64,000 nt of DNA from Tipula vernalis (lineage: Eukaryota; Arthropoda; Insecta; Diptera; Tipulidae): positions 64,158,789-64,222,788 of the forward strand of contig OY282558.1 of the NCBI GenBank assembly GCA_958295665.1, written 5' to 3'. The notes beneath the pieces were generated by a model. It made no database searches. It was not told the DNA's origin and saw only the letters and a list, made by a program, of their open reading frames with translations. Position numbers and translations under genes: made by a program. Shown here one piece after another: positions 32,201 to 43,335 of the stretch; the stretch's first letter is position 1; each line of letters starts with the position of its first letter.

Positions 32201-33620
32201 TCTTGAATTTTCTCGAAAGTTTTCGAAAGCCATGTAAAACGCAAATTACCTGAACATTCTTAAACAATTTCGAATAGCCTAGGAAGAAATATCGAAATTT
32301 TAGCCAGAATCTCGAAAAATCTACTAAATATTACGATTCAGATTTATATGTGTAGCTCTGCAAGTCCTCAAACTCAAAGTTAATCACAGAACATTGTCAT
32401 ACAAAATTCGAATAAATTTGAAAATCTTTAACAATCTCTATTAATCGAGGAAATGTCGGAAACCTTAAGAAATCTAGAATATCACGCGGAACAATCTCAG
32501 AGAAATTCGAATAATCTCAATTTTATGTGAATCTCGAACAATTTCAATAATACCGAAAAATCTGGATATTAATGAATAATTTCGAAAAGACTGTCAACAT
32601 TTAGAAAACCCACGAAAATTTCACAATATTCCGAAAATTCGTCTAAATATAACTTATTGTTACTAATACTACTAAGTAAGTTAAGGCTAAGCTCAACAAA
32701 ACGATATGCAATAAAAAGGAAACTCTCAAATAGTATTGCGAAATTTGTTAAATAACCAACAAAGATATTCTTAGAACAGACTCTAAGGTTCGTAAGCTTG
32801 AACAAATAATAATCAAAAACTATAGTTATAGTTTTTGGTTGTTGTATGAAGGAGACAATTTTTGAAAAATAAAAAAATTCATTTTGCTTTTGAGAATGAA
32901 TCCGAATAGAATTCGAAAGCTTAAGCTATAAAATAAATTTAAATAAAGAGCCCAAAACCAATAAAAAATTTGTTTAATTATTTAAATATTGGCTCAATAA
33001 CCATAAATATAATTCAAAAACTACGGATTTATCCACCGATTACTAAGTAGGACCAAACACCAAACAGTCGTTAAGTCCTCGGTTGTGGATTCACCGTTCT
33101 TCAAACCTACGGACCTTAGATTCTTGAGAAAATCAATCTCGAATAACCCGACAGTTTCAAAACACCGAATCACCAACTAAGGCTGAACATCAAAATCTCA
33201 TTTCCATGCTAAACTGATTGACTTGTTTGGCTCAAGTGTTTGTTAATTCCTTTACAAAAGACAAAGGCGCTCCTAATGAACGAAACATGAAATTGTTTTC
33301 AGTCGCGATTAGATATTTTGCTAAGAAGAAAGTTTCAACAATTTTTTCTTGATTTTTATGAACATCAAAATGGTACTTCGCAATCTGCTTAAGTAGCCGT
33401 ATAGCTTCCTTTTACAAATCAAATTCAACCATTTGCAAAAGAAATTTAATCTGTTGTCGCAATCACATACAATGTTTTGCAATTTTTCAACCTTTTCTAA
33501 TCAAAACTTGATTTGTAAAAGTTTCAATTTGTTTTGCTAAATGCTTAATTTGATTTATAAAAGGTTAAATTTGAAGTTCAAAAGGGGTGATCTTGGATTG
33601 TAAAACGTATATTATAAATT
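32201..33620. other. AT-rich region with degenerate short repeats
   Basis: About 32205-32640 is rich in AATCTCGAA/TTTCGAAA-like words at irregular spacing, perhaps an eroded satellite. No gene is supported. Confidence 0.4.
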
Positions 33621-33796
33621 TAACCCGGGGGTAAGGGGCGCCGGTTTAGATGGTCTTAATTAGCCCAAATGCCGGCGACCGAGATACGGCGGAATAACCG
33701 ACTACAGAGAACATAGCAAATGATGTTCTCTTCAATGACCCACTACCAACTTGTACTGGTTAGGTTGGTAGTTGATACATAACCAATTTTAAAGCA

Positions 33797-35207
33797 ATGA
33801 ATACAACGCAAAAAGGAAACAATACCCCAGGTGGTAAACCAACTACCCAGTTGGCTAATCAACCCTCATACGAGGCTGGCTCAATGGATTCTGGGATGAG
33901 CCAATCATTGCTAAACCCATTCGAAAGAAGTTCAATGTTGTTAAGATCACCAAACAATCATACTAACTCTGCAAATCAGCAGAAAAACGAAAACGCTGAA
34001 CTCTGTCGAAAACTCAGTGAAGTAGATGTACTTTTAACCCAACTAAGAAGCGAAATTGAAAAACTAAAAAAAGAAAATGAAGAATTAAAGAAGCCCAAAC
34101 CAATGGAGATTTCTGAAAACCCGCTAACTTGTTATAATGAAACAAGTACTCACACCAGTTATAACAATGAGTTCCATACTGATGAAGAGGATCTCATGAG
34201 AGAAACAAATTGGGTACTGAAAAGGAAGAAAAGACCTACTAAAAAACGAAAAGCAGAATTCTCACCTGAAGTTGGAGATCATTCGCAATCTAATGTATTA
34301 GTAACTGGTGATACTAATACCAAACGAGCTCACCAGCAACAGCAACAAAATCGGCAACAAAAGGTTGTACCGAAAGAAAAGGCTCCTCCGCCAATTAATG
34401 TAATCGGCATAACAGAATTTGCTAGCATACAATCTATAATGAAATCAGTGACAGCTAAGGAATATAGAGTAGTGTCACTAAACAATAACGTGTGGAAAAT
34501 CAATACACCAGATTCCGATACATATGGAGCTCTAGCAACAAAGCTGAATGCGGAAGGTAAAGAATGGTTCACATACGAAGATAAAAACGAACGCGCAATT
34601 AAGATTATGGCCAGAGGCCTTCATCCAACGTGTAAGAAGGAGGACATAATTGAGGACCTAAAGGCAAGAGATCTGCAAATAGAAGATGCAGTAAACATCC
34701 TAAAACGAGAGAGGGGTGAGAACAATCAAGTCAAAAAAAGGGGCTTCCATTCTTCATGCTTACGTTTAACAAAAAGGAGAAAGTTGAAAACATCTTCAAC
34801 ATCAAAGCAATTCTCAATATGAGGGTTAAAATAGAACCGCTAAAGAAAAACACGAGGCTAATACCTCAATGCAAAAAATGCCAAAGTTTCAATCACACGC
34901 AAAAATATTGTAGACGGGAGCCAAGATGCGTAAACATCATCCTGCAAATTATAGAGGCTGTGAAGTAGCCAAAGAACTTCAAAGACTAAGAAACAAAATG
35001 CATCAGTTTCCTCAAAACCCTAGGGTTACCAGAGAAGAGAAACCAACTAAAACCCAAGCGGAGCCAAAACCACCAGGTATAGGTACAGAGCGGAAAAGTT
35101 ATTCACAAATTGTACAGCAATCATCTAATGCTATGAATGATAACCCCCTTGAAAGGATTTGTCAAAGCATAGAAGCCATAAATATGTGGTCTAGAAGCTT
35201 TATATAA
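33797..35207 (+). pseudogene. ORF1 (Gag-like) of the jockey-like LINE
   Basis: Starts MNTTQKGNNTPGGKPTTQ with a low-complexity head. A short coiled-coil stretch follows (ENAELCRKLSEVDVLL), then a basic KRKKRPTKKRK nuclear-signal-like run. Next is a pre-C2HC-type domain (PPPINVIGITEFAS to KIMARGLHPTC). Two frameshifts (about 34735 and 34925) separate it from zinc knuckles, CKKCQSFNHTQKYC and a second reading HPANYRGC. Known role: RNA-binding ribonucleoprotein component. Inactive in this copy. Confidence 0.75.
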
Positions 35208-35260
35208 GCGTCTAGAAATGCATCAAACCTTGAACGAGGCAACAGTCCTCATATACTAAA

Positions 35261-37861
35261 ATGAGCAGAACATTAAGAATTGTCACCTGGAACGCGAACG
35301 GACTAGCGCAACATGTTCCAGAGCTAGAAATTTTTCTAAATTTAGAAAAAATAGATATCTGCCTTATATCGGAGAGCCATTTGACAAAAACATCATTTAT
35401 TAAAATACGTGATTATGAATGTTACCATGCTGTTCACCCGGGAGGAAACCCCAGAGGAGGATCAACAGTAATAGTGAAAAAGAATCTCAAACACTATGAA
35501 GAACCTAGTATCGAAGAAGAAAGTATGCAAGTTAAAACCATAAAAGTTGAAACTAACAATAATAATGAATACAGTATTTCCTCTATCTACTGCCCTCCAC
35601 GCTATAATCCAAACAAAGAAGATTATAATAGACTCTTTAGATCATTAGGATCCAATTTTATTATTCGTGGTGACTTTAATGCAAAAAACACCTATTGGGG
35701 ATCAAGACTTACAACCCATAAAGGAAAAGAGCTATTCGAAGCCGGACGAGTAAATAACTGCGAGTTCCACTCTGGAGGTAAACCAACATACTGGCCTGCT
35801 GATATAAATAAAATACCAGATCTCATTGATTTCTAGGTAACGAAAGGGATCTTCGAGGATTACATGTAGATCGAAAACAGCGAAGAGATATATTCCGATC
35901 ATACACCTGTTATCATGACACCCAGCACAATGATATTTAATAAGGATAACCTGCCTAAATTAACAAAGAACTAATTGAAATGCAAATAAATCTACGAGTG
36001 CAGATTAAAACACCGGTACAGTTGGAAGACAAACTTGAGGTATTTAACAGTACTATTCAACAAGCAGTATGGGAAAGTTCTCCTGCTAGTCACACCGAAT
36101 CCCGTAGGAATCAAAATTATCCTATTGAGGTCAGGGAGTTAGTTAGAGAGAAACGGAAGGCAAGAAAGACCTGGCAAAGGACACGCGCCCCGGAAAACAA
36201 AAAAATCCTCAATTTTCTGTGTAATAAACTAAAACAACTTATAAAAGAAATGAAGAATGAAACTATGTATTAACAAGTACTTAAATGGTCTCACCGAACA
36301 TAAAGATACTGATTACTCTCTTTGGAAAGCAACAAAGGGATTAAAAAGAACCCAAATGCATGTGCCGCCTATTAAAAATGGGGAAGGAACCTGGGCCAAA
36401 AGCGACAAGCAAAAAGCTATTTTATTTGCGGCTCACTTGGAAGACACCTTTCAACCGTTACCTAGGCAAACAGCAGATGAAAACATAATAACACAAAATT
36501 GATGAATATAATATTCGATGTGTAACATTACAGGAATTAAAAAATGAGATCAAGTGTAATTTGAACGCAAAAAAAGCTCCAGGATATGATTTAATTACTG
36601 GACAAGTCGTAAAAGCCATTCCCGAGAAGGGGCTACGAAAATTGGTTCAAATTATCAATGCTGTCTTCAGACTAAAATATGTCCCACGGCAATGGAAGGT
36701 TGCTGAAGTAATTATGATCCCCGAACAAGGCAAACCAGCGAACGATAAAAAGTCGTACAGACCGGTTTCACTACTTCCTGTAATTTCAAAATTATTTGAA
36801 AAATTACTGGTCAAGAGACTCAAGCCAATAATAGAAGAGAGAAATTTGATTCCACCACGCCAATTTGGATTTAGAGAGAATCACTCTACGATAGAACAAG
36901 TTCACAGAATAACGGACATAATCGAAGACGCTCTTGAGAATAAGAAGATATGCTCCAGCGTCTTCTTGGATGTAGCACAAGCTTTCGACAAAGTTTGGCA
37001 CAAGGACTTGAATTTAAATTGCATCAAGATCTACCTAAGCAGTTCTATCAACTTTTTAAATCTTATATCGCAGACCGACATTTCCGTGTAAAATATAACG
37101 GAGAGTACTCTGAACTAAAGAGAATATCAGCAGGCATACCACAGGGTAGCGTACTGGGTCCTATATTGTACATCCTGTACACCAGAGATATGCCAAATAC
37201 AGAAGGTGCCACCATTGCAACATTTGCTGACGATACAGCTATTCTGGCGACTGGAAAGTGTATATCAGAAGCAACGACCAAACTTCAAAAAGCAACCGAC
37301 ACAGTGAGTAGTTGGACAAAGAAATGGCGCATTAGCCTAAACGAAGCAAAATCGGTTCACATAAACTTCACAAACCAGAAAGTTAACTGGATTCCAGTGA
37401 AAGTTAATTCAAGGCCGGTTCCAAATGCAAATACAGCCAAATACCTCGGCATGACTCTCGATTGCAAGCTGAGATGGAAAGAGCATGTTAAAAAGAAAAA
37501 AGAAGAATTGAACATTAAATATAGGAAAATGTATTGGCTAATAGGTAGAAACTCTGAGCTTACAATATATAACAAATTGCTATTATATCAGCAAATACTT
37601 AAACCAGCATGGACCTACGGTATTCAACTTTGGGGTTGTACCAAGAAGACAAATGTACAAATGATTCAATGTTTTCAAAACAAAGTGCTGCGTGGCATTG
37701 TAAACGCACCATGGTACATTAGAAGTGATAAACTCCATAGGGACTTAAACATGGAATATGTAAGTGAAGAAATACAAAATCATACGAAGAAAACATTCAG
37801 CGGATATCTCGGCACCAAAATGCAGACATACGAAGTTTGTTGGATACCACCAATGCAGTAA
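35261..37861 (+). pseudogene. ORF2 (endonuclease-RT) of the jockey-like LINE
   Basis: ATG at 35261 gives MSRTLRIVTWNANGLAQHV, then SESHLTK, GDFNAKNTYWGS (about 35671) and PDLIDF followed by TAG at 35834; the SDHTPVI end of the endonuclease follows after the stop. RT begins after more shifts: KKAPGYDLITG (about 36570), SYRPVSLLPVISKLFEKLL, FGFRENHSTIEQV, FLDVAQAFDKVWH (motif A), a shift at about 37010, AGIPQGSVLGPILY (motif B), FADDTAIL (motif C, about 37222), and TKYLGM-like AKYLGMTLDCKLRW. All core motifs are visible across at least four frame changes. Confidence 0.8.
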
Positions 37862-38060
37862 GAAGACTTCAAAGGCAGAAACCTTTGGAATTGGGCAGTT
37901 GTATTTAATTAGGATAGAGAAAAATAATTACTATGTAAATTCAAACGGGAGTAACCATTGAGCTACTGCCCGTCAAATGTGAATCTTCATTTAAGAAAGA
38001 TAAATTACTAAATGATTTGTAAATCAGTTGTAATATTAAATAAAGGAAGAAAAAAAAATT

Positions 38061-38596
38061 AATCCAGCAAACACTAAAATCGTTATGCTTTGATGGCGAA
38101 ATCTTTGATTTAATCTAAAGGCATTTTATATTTCTATGGAGCTAGATTATGAGTAATTACTTAGTCGGAACTTTTTCAGTTTCAGCAATCGAGAAGAAAT
38201 TGTTGGGCCTGCCTTAAGAAAATATTTAATAGCAAATGGAATCATTTCTTCTTTCTCTAAAAATTAGACAACCATCCGTTCTTAAAAATTTCCTAGAAAT
38301 GTCTGCCCGATAAATATCGTGAGCCCCAATACCCGTAGCCACTGCGGGTACCTAGTTATGCCACTGACAGGATACTACCTGTTAATCAGGAAATACAATA
38401 AGGATACGACTACTAAACGTTTTTTTTTTTAAATTCCGGTTTGCCTCCAGTTTCACACACATTTTCGAATAATTTTTTTTATTCTTTTGCTTTTAAGTCT
38501 GTAACTCGTAAAATTTTGCCTCACTTTTCGGTCTTTTGTTACATACGAATAAAGCTTTAATTTTTCGATAATCAAGCGAACATCACTTTATACACC
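38061..38596. other. Spacer, no gene seen
   Basis: AT-rich; nothing supportable. Confidence 0.5.
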
Positions 38597-38597
38597 A

Positions 38598-38848
38598 GGG
38601 GCCTTATTCTCGAATTCCACATCCATTTTCCACATGTGGACATCTGTCAAAACTCATAAAAATTGAATTTTTTCGGTACTAAGGGAATATTTCCGAATGG
38701 GTATAAGCATGTGGAAAAATTCCCCATATAGGAAAATGTCAATGCCGCATGTGTTTTATATACGAATTACAATTTTCGAACCATTTTTTGACAACTTTGA
38801 CAGATGTCCACATGTGGAAAATGGATGTGAAATTCGAGAATAGGCCCC
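38598..38848. mobile_element. MITE, copy 1 of a tandem pair
   Basis: Ends GGGGCCTTATTCTCGAATTC and the complement CGAGAATAGGCCCC. Subterminal arms around CCACATGTGGACATCTGTCA are also inverted, so most of the 251 bp can fold on itself. No coding content. Confidence 0.75.
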
Positions 38849-38850
38849 CA

Positions 38851-39096
38851 GGGGCCTTATTCTCGAATTCCACAACCATTTTCCATATGCGGACATCTGT
38901 CAAAATTTATAAAAACTATGGAAATTTTTCGGTACTACTTCGCTATGGAATTTTTTGGGTACTAAGGGAATATTTCCGAATGGTATAAGCAGGTGAAAAA
39001 ATTCCCCATGTACGAGAACGTCATAACTACGAGTACATAGATTTTGACAGATGTCCACATGTCGAAAATGGTTGTGTAATTCGAGAATAGGACCCC
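38851..39096. mobile_element. MITE, copy 2 of a tandem pair
   Basis: Same orientation and structure as copy 1, separated by only CA. It ends CGAGAATAGGACCCC. It has a short internal duplication (ATTTTTCGGTACTAC and ATTTTTTGGGTACTAA) absent from copy 1 and several substitutions, so it is not a very recent duplicate. Confidence 0.75.
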
Positions 39097-40935
39097 AGAT
39101 CTAATTAAGTTCCTTTGCTTAAATTGATTCCATTGAAACTAATTGAGCGACTAAAGAAAATTTTTTTACACTCACTTTTGCTACACAGGGATCACATGAA
39201 TGGCGAGCCCTGAAACAGTTTACTATCCCTGATCCCTAACCTCGTAAATCAATCGTAAAATTTATAGTTTTCTTTAAATTTATAAAATTTTTACAGTTTA
39301 TTATCTCTTATTTCAGTTTGACTTTAAAAAGTAAAAAAAAAATTTAAAAAAATACACAAAAACAACAAACAAGTCCATTACAAGTTACAACAAGTCGTAA
39401 ACCTCGCTTACAATAAACATTACATACATACAAACTTAAATATTTCAACGAAAAGCAAAAAGGATACGTTTTTTGTTTATTAATAACAGCATTTCCGTCT
39501 TTCACTTTTCATTTTGTACCCTACATATTATGCAATTGCGCGCATGCAATCGAAATTGGCACATTTATTGGAAGCGCACATAACATTATGAAGGTAGGCG
39601 ACACAAACTCCCTTGGTTGTGGCGACACAAACTCGCTTGTGGAATTTTTAGTGTAGTGTAAACCAATTCGTTTCGGTTACATATTTTCACATATTGCTGT
39701 GATAATGATTGTGCGCATATCGAAAGGTAAGACATTTTAATTTTACAATATTTATGTGTACGCGGAGTACAATAATATATATTTGTTGTTTTCTTTCATA
39801 TAAATAAACTTTCATGACCGACTTTGGAAGAATTTCTTTTTTTTTTTTTTCTTTTTAACATTTCTTGTTTCGATTTAAAAGAAATTAATTTTTTTACTTT
39901 ATACACCAAATCGTAAATATTTTGGTAAATGAAATATAAAGTGAAGTAAAATTTATTAGTTTGGTTGTTTATAGGTGAAAATAGATAAATCGTATTAATA
40001 ATAATAATGCATATTAGTTTAGAATCATGTAAGGTCATAGACACTTTGGTTGAATAATGGTCATCGGACTTAAGAAAAGTGAATAATTAAAATCGTTGGA
40101 TTTTATTAAAATTTAAATATCAGGTTTTATTTTTTTTTTTTGTATGTAGATATGTCGCAGTCATGATGAAGGCCGTTTAATTAGTCATACACCATTCCCA
40201 ACCGATTATATTAAAATAAATTTTTAAAGCTTTTACATACCTAAACGGTTTTAATCGTGTGTGAACTCTAAAAAAATCTTTCGTTTGTTTTAAAAGAAAA
40301 TTCAAAACATTAGCGCACAATTTTTATGAAACAAAAATTTCACTCAATATACATTATAAGATTAATTCACTTTAAAGATTGCACACTAAATAAACTCACA
40401 ATTCACTTATTTTCTAAAAAAATATAATCACTAAACTTTGAGATGTTAATAAAATCTTCAAACGAATTTTTTTTTTTTTTAATCACTTAATACAATATAA
40501 CAAATAACTCCCGATAAACTCGAAACTACTTTTCAATTAGCACTTTAATTTTTAACTACGGATAAACACTTAAAACTTTTTTACAACTTCACAGTCGGTG
40601 AACCACAATATGACTGAAACAAAATATAAAAGATCAAAACAAAATAGACAAACAAAATTAAGAAAAAATGTTTTTAAAGAGGTATACGATCGTGTACGAT
40701 CGTGAATATTTAAAAAAAAATTGTTTCTTGTTTTTGTTTTCTGGAATGAATGAAATAAAGAAGACAGAGCGATTAGTTTTGTGCGTTGACTCTTTCTTGC
40801 GGTACAGTTGAGGTGTTTAGTTTGTTTACGCTTATTTTTTGAACGATCGGTCGAAGTGCGGTTCAGTAGATTACCAGGCCAATTCTGATGTTAAGACTTT
40901 TAAGACTGTCTAACCCGGCTACTCCTATTACAATT
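39097..40935. other. AT-rich region, no gene seen
   Basis: About 1.8 kb. GGCGACACAAACTC occurs twice at about 39597-39640, and TACGATCGTG twice at about 40684-40704. No supportable exon or RNA gene. Confidence 0.5.
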
Positions 40936-40938
40936 ACT

Positions 40939-41523
40939 GGTCGTGTTCAATCGGGCAAAACTGATAAAAAATATCATGATATTTTATCCCACCCTAACTT
41001 CATTTTGTAATACTGTACGTCAAACCCGATTGAACAACCAAAATTGATAAAAAATGATAAATTGATTTTCCATTTGGTTTTAAATCGCTTTGTAAAATTC
41101 AATAAACACGTTTTGTCGTCAGGTTTTTAATTAAATGTTATATTTTTTAATTATTTTTTTTTATAAATTATTTTGATATTGAAACTATTTGTTTTTTATC
41201 CAAATATTGGAGACACAAATAATTTTAGTTTGAGTTTTATTGTGTTTGTGTTCTCAGACAAAACTTCGAAATATAAATGATTATTTATGTTTAAATAAAT
41301 AGGTGACTGTGTAAATACCATATAAATATCTTAAAAAAGCAAATTTAATTTAATTTAATTACCGAAAATATCATAAAGGAAAAAAATTCAAAATTGACAG
41401 CTGGAACCCAAAAAACCAAGAAAAAAGTTGGTTTTTTTGTGTGATAAATGAGTGCGTTTAATGCCAAAAGTGATAAAAAATATCATGATATTTTTTATCA
41501 TTTTTGCCCGATTGAACACTAGG
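40939..41523. mobile_element. MITE with 3-bp duplication, Harbinger-like
   Basis: TIRs GGTCGTGTTCAATCGGGC and complement GCCCGATTGAACACTAGG; target ACT is duplicated at 40936-40938 and 41524-41526. Just inside both ends is a palindrome centred on ATATCATGATAT with flanking GATAAAAA and TTTTTATC. The same family occurs at 50621-51377. The 3-bp duplication points to PIF/Harbinger-type mobilisation, by inference. Confidence 0.78.
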
Positions 41524-41526
41524 ACT

Positions 41527-42245
41527 ATATCTGGCAACAAAAATATAAAAAAAAAATGACGTCGGGTGAGGAAAACACAATAAATTTGACGGTTAGAAAT
41601 CATTTGCGCTTTGATATTTTAAAGAAATTGTGCAAACATTTTTGGAAAAAAGATCGTCACACGTACATATATGTATTTTAATGATTCTTTTTTGGCTGCC
41701 ATATTTTTAAGTTTATTTAAAAATATCTCAATAAAAATTAATTTTTTTTGTGCCACAAAAAATTTTTGTAAAACAAGTTTCTAACTACAAATTAGAAAAC
41801 TTTCATTCGAAACTGGTAAGCATGTTTTTTAATCCAGCCAAGAAATATTAAATTTTGGTATACAATGAAGTTATGCCTTCTTGGCAGCAAATGATTGTAC
41901 GACATATGGCAAGTCGTTGCAATTTCGTGTCTCCACTAGCAACTGTTCGAATTTTAATGGTATAACTCGATTTTAATGGCAGGTGGAGAGTAGATGTAAG
42001 CTATAGGAGACCCATATTTTTAAAAAGTTAATCGGTATTCTAACGAAGGTAGTCTTATAGTTTATACAGGGTATCCCAGAAGTCTAGGATCAAATGAAGT
42101 AGGGTGATAGGGGAGGCCATAGCCAAACAAAGTTTTATCAAATTGTTGATGGTTCAAAAATTATCTCACTTTTAGTATTTTTTGGTGAAATCGAATTAAC
42201 ATCCACTAAAAAATTACAATAACTAACAAAAATCCAAGAGTTTTT
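41527..42245. other. AT-rich spacer
   Basis: No gene. At about 42064 the words ACAGGGTATCCCAGAAGTCT resemble the end of a Tc1/mariner-like element, but no partner end was found nearby. Confidence 0.4.
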
Positions 42246-43335
42246 TTGTTTATCTTTCTTTTTAAATACGACCTTGTGGAAATGTACCTTTCCAATAAAA
42301 TTATTTTTATAAACTGTATTACAATAAAAGAATTTACGGAGGAAATGCAAAATTTGGTGGTAGCTTGGTTAATATTCAAAAAAGAAAAAATAACAAGCAA
42401 AATTCGGGGATTGGTTTATGATGCGCCAGCATAGGCGGAAATTAGCTAAACCAAAAACTTTATTGCTTATTATGGGTGTCCGAAATGCACTACAAAAAAG
42501 AAATACATATAAACCTAAACAGTATTTCGGCGAAGTAGACGAAAGCTTCCACCACTAGAAATACTGCATCATAAAGAGTAAAGGTCAGTATTGGAACAGC
42601 TTCCAATTGATATGGTGCAAGATTTTATATTGGATCCAATCCATATATTATATCTTGGAGTGACGAAGAAGTTGTTAAAGTTTTGGGTTGACGAAGATAA
42701 ACTCATATTCCAAAATACTTTTTCGTTAACTCAGTTACCACCTATCGATAAATCAGAGCCGCAAGAATTCCAATTTGTTAAATTGAATCCCGATAAAATT
42801 TCCGAAGTGGATGCTCGGATAAATATTATTTCGAAACAACTGCCGCGAGATTTTGCTATAAAACGCTAGTTATGGAAGGCAGCAGAATTCAGGACGTACA
42901 TGCTTTATACATGTCCCATCATCTTGAAAGTAATTTTAGATCAAGACTTATGTATATGTGTCGACCAAAAGCAAAATGGACGTTCTCCATTTTTTTCCAT
43001 TTTTATTACACTAAAAAAACTTCTATTTTTTTTTAATTTAATAAGATTTAGATGGCTTATGGCTTAAATTAGCATCATTTATGTTCCCTTTGAAATTTTT
43101 ACAGTTTTGTAGATAATATGTACCAAGATTTTGAAGGAATTGCTTTCAAATTTTGGAAAAGGGACGTTTTGATAACAATAAATTGGAAAAAATCCATTTT
43201 GTTTCCAAATTCCAATAATTTTACTTAATTCTCATATTAATCTAAAACAAAATTTCATATTAAGTTCAAATAAGTTTATTAACGTAACATAAATTAATTC
43301 ATTATAATTTTTAAAAATAGGAACATTTCAGTCTT

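Larger units (their letters stand above)
33625..38060 (+). mobile_element. jockey-like LINE, nearly full length, frame-broken
   Basis: A GC-richer 5' leader (from about 33625) precedes ORF1 (33797) and ORF2 (35261), and the element ends in AATAAAGGAAGAAAAAAAAA at about 38058. Two ORFs, a gag-like ORF1 with zinc knuckles, and AP endonuclease plus RT without a long C-terminal addition fit the jockey clade. Frameshifts in both ORFs make it inactive. A target duplication was not found. Confidence 0.82.

Noticed and set aside
32201..32650. AATCTCGAA words as a satellite array
   Set aside because: Spacing is irregular and identity low; mentioned only as degenerate repeats.
39097..40935. A possible gene promoter region
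   Set aside because: AT-rich with short repeats only; no adjoining exon could be supported.
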